Assembly: GCA_026394095.1 (NCBI GenBank)
Contig: JAPKYY010000849.1
Coordinates: forward strand, 1-12,280
Length of the DNA stretch: 12,280 bases
From: Acidobacteriota bacterium
Lineage (GTDB): Bacteria; Acidobacteriota; Terriglobia; Bryobacterales; Bryobacteraceae
Direction: 5' to 3'
A program made the position numbers and the translations under genes. Positions 1 to 7,612 of the stretch are shown here, one piece after another (positions within the stretch are counted from its first letter, which is position 1; each line of letters opens with the position of its first letter). Under the pieces are notes generated by a model. The model was given only the letters and a program-made list of their open reading frames with translations, did not search any database and was not told the origin of the DNA.

Positions 1-1
1 C

Positions 2-590
<589 letters not shown>

Positions 591-596
591 CCCCTT

Positions 597-3500
597 CTAG
601 AATCTAAATCGCAACGAAGCCTGCATCCGCCTTGGGGCTCGCGTTCCGATCACCTCACCGAACCGTGTGTTCACCTGCGCGCCGCTGGCATCAAAGCGCG
701 CAGTGCTGTCCACCGCATTGTACTGAGTGTGATTGAACGCGTTGTACATTTCCCAACGCAGCTGCAGGCTTTTCTTTTCACTGAATATCGGAATGTTCTT
801 GAAGAAGCTGATGTCCCAGTTCACATTCCCAGGGAGCCGGAATACATCCTTCGGCGCATTCCCGAAATCTCCACGCGCGGGCCGCGCAAACACGCTCGGG
901 TTGAACCACTTCGAAAAGGTCCTATCGGAATGGTCCAGTTGTGCCTTCCCTGTAACGTTGATTCGATTCCCGTCGCCTCCACCACTCAGGTCAACTGTGT
1001 CTACTGTAGAGAACCCGACTCCTGATGGAGTTCCACTAGCGAAAGTCGTAATGCCAGACACCTGCCACTTGTCCAGAACCAGCCGCCCGACCTTGTTCGG
1101 CATGATCCGGCTGCCTCGCGGCAAATCCCAAATGTAGTTCGTCACGAAGATGTGGGTTTGGTCAAAGCCGAGCTTGCCATAATTCCACACTCGAATATCC
1201 CGATACTGCGCGATGCCATCTCCATCCGAGTTCGCATATCCCATCGCTTTCGAATACGTGTAGGCAACGCTGATCGATAGCCCTTGAGCAAACCGGCGGT
1301 TTAATGTTACCTGCCCTGAGTTGTAGTTAGAAGTGGAAGAGAAGTCGTTGTATGAGATACTCCCCCAGCCCGGAAATGGACGGAAGAAGTTGTCAGGCAG
1401 TGGTGTCGCTGGGTTAGACGGATCCGCATTCGATGTCAAGTAGCGTGCACCATAAGGCACCGTGTTGATATTCCGGCTTACCTGCAAGTGTCGTCCAACA
1501 TTGCCCACGTATGTCACCTCAAGCACTGTGCCTTTTCCGATATCGCGCTGCACGCCAAAGGTGAAGTTGTACATCGCCGGCGTTACCGCTTTCTTCTCGA
1601 AAGTAGAAGTGTTGTTGGGGAACAACACGCCTGTCGAGCTCAAATAAGAATCAAGCGAACCGTAGTAGACCGTCGGTGTTTGCTGAGTAGGAGGATTTTG
1701 CGAGAATCCTCTCACACCCGGAGCCACCGTGTTGTGGAAGATTCCGAAGCCAGTACGGATTGCCGTTTTTCCATCGCCAAAAGGATCGTATGCGATGCCA
1801 AAGCGTGGCTCGTAAAGTACAGGGGCCTGATCTCGAAACCCTCGCGGATAACTTGTATTCGATGCCACCACTGCCCCATTGAATGGATTGCCACTGCCTG
1901 GCACAAACGCACCGATGAATACTGCAGGCAGAATCTCACCATTGCGGGGGTTCACCGCTCGCCGCCCCTGCGGTGTTGTCACTGGTGCATACAGCGTTGG
2001 AATTTGCTTGGAGTCGAAGAGACTGAAGTCCCAGGCTGAAGCTTGCTGCCGGTTGTGATACCACTGGTTAAACCACACAAACCTCATTCCGATGTCCATG
2101 GTCAGCTTACGGCTGATCTTCCAGCTATCCTGCACAAACCAGCCCATCGTTGTCTTGCGTCCTTCGTTGGAAGGCCGGCTCTGCGATTCACTATAGTTCG
2201 CGAAATTCCCAAGCACCGCATTCGAATAGGCGTAGTTGGAATCGAATGGATTATTCACATCGCGTCCAAACGCAAAGCTGCCTCCATAGGTGCCTTGTTC
2301 ACCTTCATAGTTGCGAACGCGCTCAATCGCGATTCCGGCCTTAAAGGTATGAGCCCCCAGCGTGTGCGTAATGTTGTCGCTGAGATTGAAAGCTGTGTCT
2401 GCTCCACGTAGGGGAAAGCGACCGTCATAGGTAATTGCCGCTGCATTCGTAACTCCGCCGTAGCTGGCCTGTGGGATCACTCCCAGAGGATTATTCGCCG
2501 GATAGAATTGCCCAAGCGTCGATAGGCCACGATCTGCACGCAACACGTTCTTCAACTCAGTCGCATTTAGCGGTGGTCCGTCTTCGACGCTGTGTCGCAC
2601 ACCAAACGTGAATTCGTTGACGGTTCGGTTCGACAGAATACGGGCCCAGTTCATCACGATCCCGTCATCGGTGAAAGTGTACTTCTGCTGGATAAGACCC
2701 CAGTTTGAGGAACCTGCAGCAACGGCGTAGCCGATCGAATCGGCAAACCAGGTGGACCCTCGAAAGTTCAGCGAATCTTTCGACGTAGGCCTCAAATCGA
2801 TTCGGAACAAATGCTGATTGCGAGGCTGATTGATGGCTTCCTGAAATTGATAATTGAAATTGCCTCCAGTAACTGCCCGGTTCAACTGATTTGGCAGAGG
2901 GAAGATGTTCAGCATCGCACGGCCATTGGCGCTCAACCGGCTGGCTGGAATCACATTGTTGGGGAAATTCGCATTCGCTTGCGGGTCACGGATCAGGATG
3001 ATCCTGTTGCTTAAATCCACGCTCTGTGAAAAATCGCCTGCCCGCTCAAGCGCAGTCGGAACCGTCACCTGACGTACAGCTTGCGGGTTTTTCACCCAGC
3101 TCTTCTCGAAGGAATAAAAGAAGAATGCTTTCTCTTTCAACCCCTTCCCCAGGGGTATAGGGCCGCCCAGGGTTCCGCCCAGGGTACTGTAGCGGTAAAT
3201 TGGCCTCAGCACGCCATTGCGATTGCTGAAAAAATCATTCGCATTCCAGCTCTCATGCCGCTTGAACCAATATCCAGTCCCGTGGTACTCGCGCGATCCG
3301 GACTTGGTCACAATGTTGATCGAGCTTGCTCCGTTACGTCCGTATTCGGCCTGATAGTTGTTCATCAGAACCTTCACTTCACCGATCGCATCCATGTTGA
3401 TCGGGCTTGAGAAAGTGCCGGGGCTGCCGAGGTCGTTGCCCGTCACTCCGTCCACTTGCAAGCTATTCCAGTTGCTTCGTGTCCCCTGGATGTTGGGCGA

Positions 3501-4025
3501 CTGTGTGCCGAAGCTTCCACCCAGAAACTCTGTATCAGTCTGCTGCGCCACCCCAGGCAAAATGCGTAACATCGAAACTACGTCGCGGCCTCGAATCGAG
3601 ACTTGCTCGAGCTGCCTTGCTCCGATCAGTGCCGAGTGCTCGGTCGAACTCGTTTGCACGGTCACTGCCTGCGCCTCAATCGTCACTGATTCAGACACTG
3701 CACCAATTGTCAGCGCAAGATTTCCAACAGCCAATCGTTCCGCCGCGCTGAGCGAGTTCCCTGTCTTCTTGAGCGGCTTGAATCCACTCACTTCAATTGC
3801 AACCGTGTAGCTGCCAGGCTGCAGGGCAGGGAACAAAAAGTCGCCCGACTCATTCGTTGCAGTCGAGCGCTCTTCGCCAGTGCGCTCACTAATCAATTTC
3901 ACCGTTGCGGCTGGAATGACATTTCCGGTTGAGTCCACAACCGTTCCCGAGATCGATCCGGAAATTGTCTGTGCGGACAAACTTAGAGCACTGGTCAGGA
4001 GGAAGGCTAACAAAATTCGAAGCAT
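597..4025 (-). CDS. Oar-like TonB-dependent outer-membrane receptor with carboxypeptidase-regulatory domain
   Basis: Outer-membrane protein of 1142 residues, probably a 22-strand barrel for TonB-energised uptake of a large or scarce substrate. Residues 1-18 form a signal peptide ending LSLSA before Q. Residues about 20-105 form a CarboxypepD_reg/Cna-B-like beta-sandwich (ISGSISGTVVDSTGNVIPAA, then GDFLFPALQPGSY). Residues about 120-240 form the plug, with VDGVTGND and YQAEYGRNGASSINIVTKSG, and the rest is barrel. The protein ends in phenylalanine (ASLRFRF), as outer-membrane barrels do for BAM recognition. This architecture is typical of acidobacterial and myxobacterial Oar-type proteins; substrates are rarely known. 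The start is the first methionine before the signal peptide, with only a weak ribosome-binding site. The gene lies 23 bases after the AtuA C-terminal-type gene on the same strand, so it may be co-expressed with the acyl-CoA carboxylase block. Confidence 0.9.
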   Translation of the reverse strand: MLRILLAFLLTSALSLSAQTISGSISGTVVDSTGNVIPAATVKLISERTGEERSTATNESGDFLFPALQPGSYTVAIEVSGFKPLKKTGNSLSAAERLAVGNLALTIGAVSESVTIEAQAVTVQTSSTEHSALIGARQLEQVSIRGRDVVSMLRILPGVAQQTDTEFLGGSFGTQSPNIQGTRSNWNSLQVDGVTGNDLGSPGTFSSPINMDAIGEVKVLMNNYQAEYGRNGASSINIVTKSGSREYHGTGYWFKRHESWNANDFFSNRNGVLRPIYRYSTLGGTLGGPIPLGKGLKEKAFFFYSFEKSWVKNPQAVRQVTVPTALERAGDFSQSVDLSNRIILIRDPQANANFPNNVIPASRLSANGRAMLNIFPLPNQLNRAVTGGNFNYQFQEAINQPRNQHLFRIDLRPTSKDSLNFRGSTWFADSIGYAVAAGSSNWGLIQQKYTFTDDGIVMNWARILSNRTVNEFTFGVRHSVEDGPPLNATELKNVLRADRGLSTLGQFYPANNPLGVIPQASYGGVTNAAAITYDGRFPLRGADTAFNLSDNITHTLGAHTFKAGIAIERVRNYEGEQGTYGGSFAFGRDVNNPFDSNYAYSNAVLGNFANYSESQSRPSNEGRKTTMGWFVQDSWKISRKLTMDIGMRFVWFNQWYHNRQQASAWDFSLFDSKQIPTLYAPVTTPQGRRAVNPRNGEILPAVFIGAFVPGSGNPFNGAVVASNTSYPRGFRDQAPVLYEPRFGIAYDPFGDGKTAIRTGFGIFHNTVAPGVRGFSQNPPTQQTPTVYYGSLDSYLSSTGVLFPNNTSTFEKKAVTPAMYNFTFGVQRDIGKGTVLEVTYVGNVGRHLQVSRNINTVPYGARYLTSNADPSNPATPLPDNFFRPFPGWGSISYNDFSSTSNYNSGQVTLNRRFAQGLSISVAYTYSKAMGYANSDGDGIAQYRDIRVWNYGKLGFDQTHIFVTNYIWDLPRGSRIMPNKVGRLVLDKWQVSGITTFASGTPSGVGFSTVDTVDLSGGGDGNRINVTGKAQLDHSDRTFSKWFNPSVFARPARGDFGNAPKDVFRLPGNVNWDISFFKNIPIFSEKKSLQLRWEMYNAFNHTQYNAVDSTARFDASGAQVNTRFGEVIGTRAPRRMQASLRFRF

Positions 4026-4047
4026 TGTCCGAGAAGTCTATCGCACA

Positions 4048-4075
4048 ATTATGAATCAATCATTAAGCCGAGCAA
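4048..4075 (-). promoter_or_regulatory. Possible sigma-70-like promoter for the receptor gene
   Basis: On the minus strand CATAAT (4053-4048) is preceded by TTGCTC (4075-4070) with a 16-base spacer. It would start transcription roughly 16 bases before the receptor ATG. The -10 matches at five of six positions and the -35 only at three. If real, the receptor could be transcribed separately from the upstream genes. Judged by eye only. Confidence 0.22.
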
Positions 4076-4360
4076 TCCTCCGCCGAATGACTTCCCCTGC
4101 GCATCCGAGTGCAGGCTCAGTGTCCCACCGCCCATCAATGCTTCACGGCATACAAAATTCAGAGCATGGATATTCGGCAGCTCATATCCCACTACCTCGC
4201 CCAGAATCCTGTCGGCGAAATGTTCCTTCACTCTCTCCGCCGTTACTTCTCGCAATAGCAGCTCATAATCCTCAGCCCGATAAGCAATCACTCCGATGTT
4301 CACAAGATCGCCCTTATCGCCGGAGCGCGCATGAGCAATGCTTCCTAACGGTATTTTCAT
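4049..4360 (-). CDS. AtuA-related small protein (AtuA C-terminal ferredoxin-fold type)
   Basis: A 103-residue protein matching the small domain found either fused to the C-terminus of AtuA/DUF1446 proteins or encoded separately beside them. Recognisable segments are IAHARSGDKGD (residues 8-18), NIGVIAY (21-27), YELPNIHALNFV (59-70) and a glycine-rich tail. The start at 4360 is preferred because it makes an ATGA overlap with the stop of the upstream DUF1446 gene and has AGAGGT six bases upstream. The frame stays open for 50 more codons to 4510, but that extension is low-complexity, overlaps the neighbour and matches nothing familiar. The biochemical role is not established for the family; AtuA is required for acyclic terpene use in Pseudomonas. 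It most likely forms a complex with the adjacent 421-residue protein (inference). Confidence 0.85.
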   Translation of the reverse strand: MKIPLGSIAHARSGDKGDLVNIGVIAYRAEDYELLLREVTAERVKEHFADRILGEVVGYELPNIHALNFVCREALMGGGTLSLHSDAQGKSFGGGLLGLMIDS

Positions 4361-5622
4361 CCCAGTACCTCTACTCGGGTGACTACGGCTTCGCGGGGCA
4401 ACAGCGCCGGCCAGTACGCCACCACCTGATGTGCCTTCGGCCTCCCATCGCCATAGCCTGTAGCCCCAGGCGGCCCATTTAGCACCAGCGGAATCATCTC
4501 GCGAGTCCATCTCTCAACGGGTCCCCGCTCTTTGGCTCTGACAGCCATTCGTAGCATTGCCCACTCATCACCAAACACCTCGGTCACAGCGCGATCAAAC
4601 CTCAACCCGAGAATTTCACAACGCTCATTCACAATCGCTGCACCGCGGCGGGCCTTCTCTGCAGCCATCGGAGGCCCATAAACAAGCGTCCCCGCTGCCT
4701 TCCATCCCCAGTGATATGAGATGCTCGCTTTCAGCATCTCTGGCCTCGGCAAGCCATGCGCTCCCGTTACCCTGACGCGATCCCCCCCATCCTCAACCAA
4801 CGTCACGCTTGTGAAGTCCGCAATCACGTCGGGAGTATAGTAAGCCCGCGGGTCACCCACTTCATATACAAGCTGCTCCTTCACGCTCCCAAGCGACACT
4901 CTTCCCCCAGAGCCCTCGTGCTTGGTAATCACAAAGGTCCCATTGGCCTCAGCTTCGACAATCGGATATCCGATACGAGCCAGATCGGGTATCGTCTCCC
5001 AATCCGCCAGGCAATTCCCTCCGGTGCATTGAGCCCCGCATTCCACAATGTGCCCTGCCGTGATCCCCGCCGCCAGCAAATCCCAATCCGTCTCCCCCCA
5101 CCCAAACTCAAAGATCATCGGCGCCAGCACCAGAGCCGCGTCCGCACATCGGCCCGTCACCACAACATCAGCTCCAGTCCTCAAGGCCTCCGCAATCGGA
5201 AATGCCCCAACATAGGCATTCGCGCTCAGCACCTGCTCGCGCACTGTCGATAGCGCCTCACCTGTATCCATATTCAAGAACGGGTACTCATCCAGCCGGT
5301 CCAGAATGTCGTCGCCCAACACCACAGCTACCTTGAGCTGCGGACAACGCCGGCGAACCTCCTCAGCACAGGCAACCGGATTCACTCCGCCCGCATTGGC
5401 AATCACCTTTACGCCACGCGACTGGATCCGCTCCATCAACGCCGGAAAGTCCCGCGCGTACCCAAACGCCGGATTCTCCTTCTTCTGCTTTTGCAGAATT
5501 GACATCGTCACTTCGGCCAGATAATCCAGCGCCAGATAATCGAGCGGCCCATCCTCCACCAGTCGCACAGGTGCCTCTGAGGAATCACCCCAAAACCCTT
5601 GTCCACAGCCGATACGAATCAT
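4357..5622 (-). CDS. Acyclic terpene utilisation AtuA-family protein (DUF1446)
   Basis: A 421-residue cytoplasmic protein of the DUF1446/AtuA family. The N-terminus carries the family signature RIGCGQGFWGDS, then PLDYLALDYLAEVTMSIL and VIANAGGVNP. Later segments are VVTGRCADAALVLAP and GHIVECGAQCTGGN. No enzymatic reaction is firmly assigned; the family is known from the acyclic terpene (citronellol/geraniol) pathway of Pseudomonas and occurs beside acyl-CoA carboxylases elsewhere. Here the C-terminal domain present in long AtuA proteins is a separate overlapping gene. I place the start at 5622, which gives an ATGA overlap with the carboxyltransferase stop and a GAGG ten bases upstream. The alternative ATG at 5631 would leave that GAGG only one base away. 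The role in branched-chain acyl-CoA breakdown is inferred from neighbours. Confidence 0.87.
   Translation of the reverse strand: MIRIGCGQGFWGDSSEAPVRLVEDGPLDYLALDYLAEVTMSILQKQKKENPAFGYARDFPALMERIQSRGVKVIANAGGVNPVACAEEVRRRCPQLKVAVVLGDDILDRLDEYPFLNMDTGEALSTVREQVLSANAYVGAFPIAEALRTGADVVVTGRCADAALVLAPMIFEFGWGETDWDLLAAGITAGHIVECGAQCTGGNCLADWETIPDLARIGYPIVEAEANGTFVITKHEGSGGRVSLGSVKEQLVYEVGDPRAYYTPDVIADFTSVTLVEDGGDRVRVTGAHGLPRPEMLKASISYHWGWKAAGTLVYGPPMAAEKARRGAAIVNERCEILGLRFDRAVTEVFGDEWAMLRMAVRAKERGPVERWTREMIPLVLNGPPGATGYGDGRPKAHQVVAYWPALLPREAVVTRVEVLG
4367..4372 (-). promoter_or_regulatory. Ribosome-binding site of the small AtuA-related gene
   Basis: AGAGGT on the minus strand is six bases before the ATG at 4360 and lies within the end of the DUF1446 gene. 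It supports the short 103-residue product over the longer reading from 4510. Confidence 0.6.
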
Positions 5623-7121
5623 CGCGTGCATACCTCAAATAAGAACGAGAGCGTCTCTCGCGTCTTCGCCGGATCTACAATCGCATCCACATGCCCACGT
5701 GCCGCTGCATAGCGGGCATCGAGCCAACGGTCATAATCAGCTCGAGTTTGCTCAATCTTCCCTGCAATCTCCGGCCCCGGATTCGCCCCATGAATCGCCA
5801 CCACCGCCGAATCCCCCTCCATCACTCCAATCCTGGCCGTCGGCCAGGCCAGTGCAAAATCAGGATCAAAACCCTGCCCCGCCATCGCATAATAACCAGC
5901 CCCGGAGCTATGATTCAGCGTCAGTACTATCTTGGGCACCGTCGCACAAGACATCGTCTCCACCATCTCAGCTCCAGCGCGAATGATGCCACTCTCCTCT
6001 GCTTGTTTGCCCACCATAAAGCCGGACACATCCTGTAAATACAGCAATGGCAAGCGGTGCCGCTCCGCTACCTCCACAAAATATGCCGCCTTTCGCGCCG
6101 ACTCCGTGTAGATAATTCCGCCAATCCTCGGCCCCAGCGCCGTCTTCAAAAAACCACGCCGATTCGCAATCACCGCAATCGGCCTTCCTCCCAAACGGGC
6201 GCGAGCACAAATCAGTTCCGGCCCATAATCCGGCTGGTGCTCTTCCATCGAACCATCATCGAGAATCCCCTTCAAGATCTCAGCCGTGTCATAGGGCTGC
6301 CGGTGATCATCAGGCAAGACATCATAGAGATCCCCTAGCGAAGCAACCGCCCGCGCTTCCACGCCAACGGGCAATTCCCGAAATCGCCCCCGCAATATCT
6401 CGATGCACTCCCTGTCGTCGCGAGCCTTCAAGTGCGCAACCCCGCTCACGCTCGTGTGCATTGTGGCCCCGCCCAGCTCTTCAACTCCTGAAGTTTCGCC
6501 CGTCGCCCCCTTCACCAGATTCGGTCCCCCCAGGCCCATAAAGCTGGTCCCCTCCACCATCACAATCAAATCGCTTAGAGCAGGCAAATAAGCGCCGCCG
6601 GCGATACACATCCCCATCACTGCAGCAAATTGCGGAATCTTCAAATTCCGCCGCATCTGCGAGCAGTAATGAAAAATGCGTGCCGCTCCATATTGGCCGG
6701 GAAAGATCGAATCCTGCAGCGGCAGATTCACCCCGGCGCTATCCACCAGATAGACAATCGGGATCTTCTCCCGCATCGCAATTTCTTGCGCCCGCAAGAT
6801 CTTCGCAATGGTTTCCGGCCACCACGCTCCCGCCTTCACAGTGGCATCATTGGCCACTACCACCGCAGCCCGCCCCTCGATTCGCCCAACTACACACACC
6901 ACCCCGGCTCCTGGCGCTGCCCCATCATAGCGGTCATACCCCACCAGCAATCCTGTTTCAAAGCTCGGCGCCCCGGCATCGAGCAATAAACCGACACGCT
7001 CGCGAGCGGTCAGCTTCCCTTGCTTGTGTTGTTTTGCGATTTTGTCCGCACCACCGCCTTGCAGCAGTCTGCTCTCCAGTTCGCGTAATTCCTCAAGCAA
7101 TTGACGGGTTCGATTCGGCAT
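5619..7121 (-). CDS. Acyl-CoA carboxylase carboxyltransferase (beta) subunit, methylcrotonyl/geranyl-CoA carboxylase-like
   Basis: A 500-residue carboxyltransferase with the two crotonase-fold halves of biotin-dependent acyl-CoA carboxylases. It transfers CO2 from carboxybiotin to an acyl-CoA. The N-terminal half has KLTARERVGLLLD (residues 36-48) and the glycine-rich CIAGGAYLPALSD (172-184) expected around the acyl-CoA oxyanion hole. The C-terminal half has YTESARKAAYFVE (338-350), LYLQDVSGFMVGKQAE (360-375, compare FLQNITGFMVG of methylcrotonyl-CoA carboxylase) and SSGAGYYAMAG (405-415) for biotin-side binding. Length is slightly below the usual 530 or so. Linkage to AtuA-type genes favours a methylcrotonyl- or geranyl-CoA-like substrate over propionyl-CoA. 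The biotin carboxylase/carrier subunit is not in the window. It is the first gene of the block and starts 32 bases from the divergent transporter start I favour (7154), or 20 bases from the in-frame ATG at 7142. No strong ribosome-binding site is visible. Confidence 0.9.
   Translation of the reverse strand: MPNRTRQLLEELRELESRLLQGGGADKIAKQHKQGKLTARERVGLLLDAGAPSFETGLLVGYDRYDGAAPGAGVVCVVGRIEGRAAVVVANDATVKAGAWWPETIAKILRAQEIAMREKIPIVYLVDSAGVNLPLQDSIFPGQYGAARIFHYCSQMRRNLKIPQFAAVMGMCIAGGAYLPALSDLIVMVEGTSFMGLGGPNLVKGATGETSGVEELGGATMHTSVSGVAHLKARDDRECIEILRGRFRELPVGVEARAVASLGDLYDVLPDDHRQPYDTAEILKGILDDGSMEEHQPDYGPELICARARLGGRPIAVIANRRGFLKTALGPRIGGIIYTESARKAAYFVEVAERHRLPLLYLQDVSGFMVGKQAEESGIIRAGAEMVETMSCATVPKIVLTLNHSSGAGYYAMAGQGFDPDFALAWPTARIGVMEGDSAVVAIHGANPGPEIAGKIEQTRADYDRWLDARYAAARGHVDAIVDPAKTRETLSFLFEVCTR
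5633..5636 (-). promoter_or_regulatory. Ribosome-binding site deciding the AtuA-family start
   Basis: GAGG on the minus strand lies ten bases before the ATG at 5622 but only one base before the ATG at 5631, so it supports the downstream start. It lies inside the final codons of the carboxyltransferase gene, consistent with translational coupling. Confidence 0.5.
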
Positions 7122-7153
7122 AACGCTGATCTAACTATAAGATGAGAAGACCT

Positions 7154-7612
7154 ATGGCAATATTCGACCGCAAGACCGCTCAAGTCCTCGCGACGATCCT
7201 TGCCTTTGCAACAGGCCTTTGGCTGCTGTGGGGCTTGCGCGATCTCGCCTTTCTCCTCGTCCTCGCCATCTTCTTTGCCTACACGGTGGAACCCCTGATC
7301 AGCCTGATCTACCGGCACACCCCCAGCAACATCTCCCGCCGCACTTCCATCTTCGTGACTTTCAGTCTGGTTCTGATCGCCACCCTCAGCGCGGGCTTTG
7401 TACTCGGGCAGTTGGTAACAACCCAAGCCTCCGAACTCATCCTGCAACTTCCTTCTCTCGGCGAGGACCCTACTCGCTCTATTGCCTTCCCCTTGCCATC
7501 GCAGTTGGAGCCCTTCCGCGACGAACTGACACACTATGGCCTCGACTTTGCACGCACGGCAGCCAGCGGATTCCTGAGTAGTCTCGGTTCGACGACCTTC
7601 GCAATTTGTTGA
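7154..7612 (+). pseudogene. AI-2E family transporter, N-terminal fragment (truncated by frameshift and deletion)
   Basis: The 152-residue reading frame holds the N-terminal part of an AI-2E family (PF01594) inner-membrane protein. There are hydrophobic helices at about residues 10-27, 30-48 (FLLVLAIFFAYTVEPLI) and 66-88, followed by the start of the soluble linker. It ends at a TGA straight after GFLSSLG plus a few unrelated residues. Intact members are about 340-370 residues. The remainder, beginning DDLRNLLSNYIRAL, continues in another frame from about 7591, but the helix-and-loop segment of roughly 50 residues normally found between these two points is absent. I prefer the start at 7154, with GAGAAG four bases upstream, over the in-frame ATG at 7142. 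The family name does not mean AI-2 export: members include Na+/H+ antiporters and proteins of unknown cargo. A functional product is unlikely unless the break is a sequence error. Confidence 0.75.

Noticed and set aside
3880..4482. 200-codon plus-strand frame over the receptor start and AtuA-related gene
   Set aside because: It spans three minus-strand features with good motifs; the product is compositionally odd and unrecognisable.
4361..4510. 50-codon N-terminal extension of the small AtuA-related protein
   Set aside because: It overlaps the conserved end of the DUF1446 gene, has low-complexity content, and the ATG at 4360 has a much better ribosome-binding site and the ATGA overlap.
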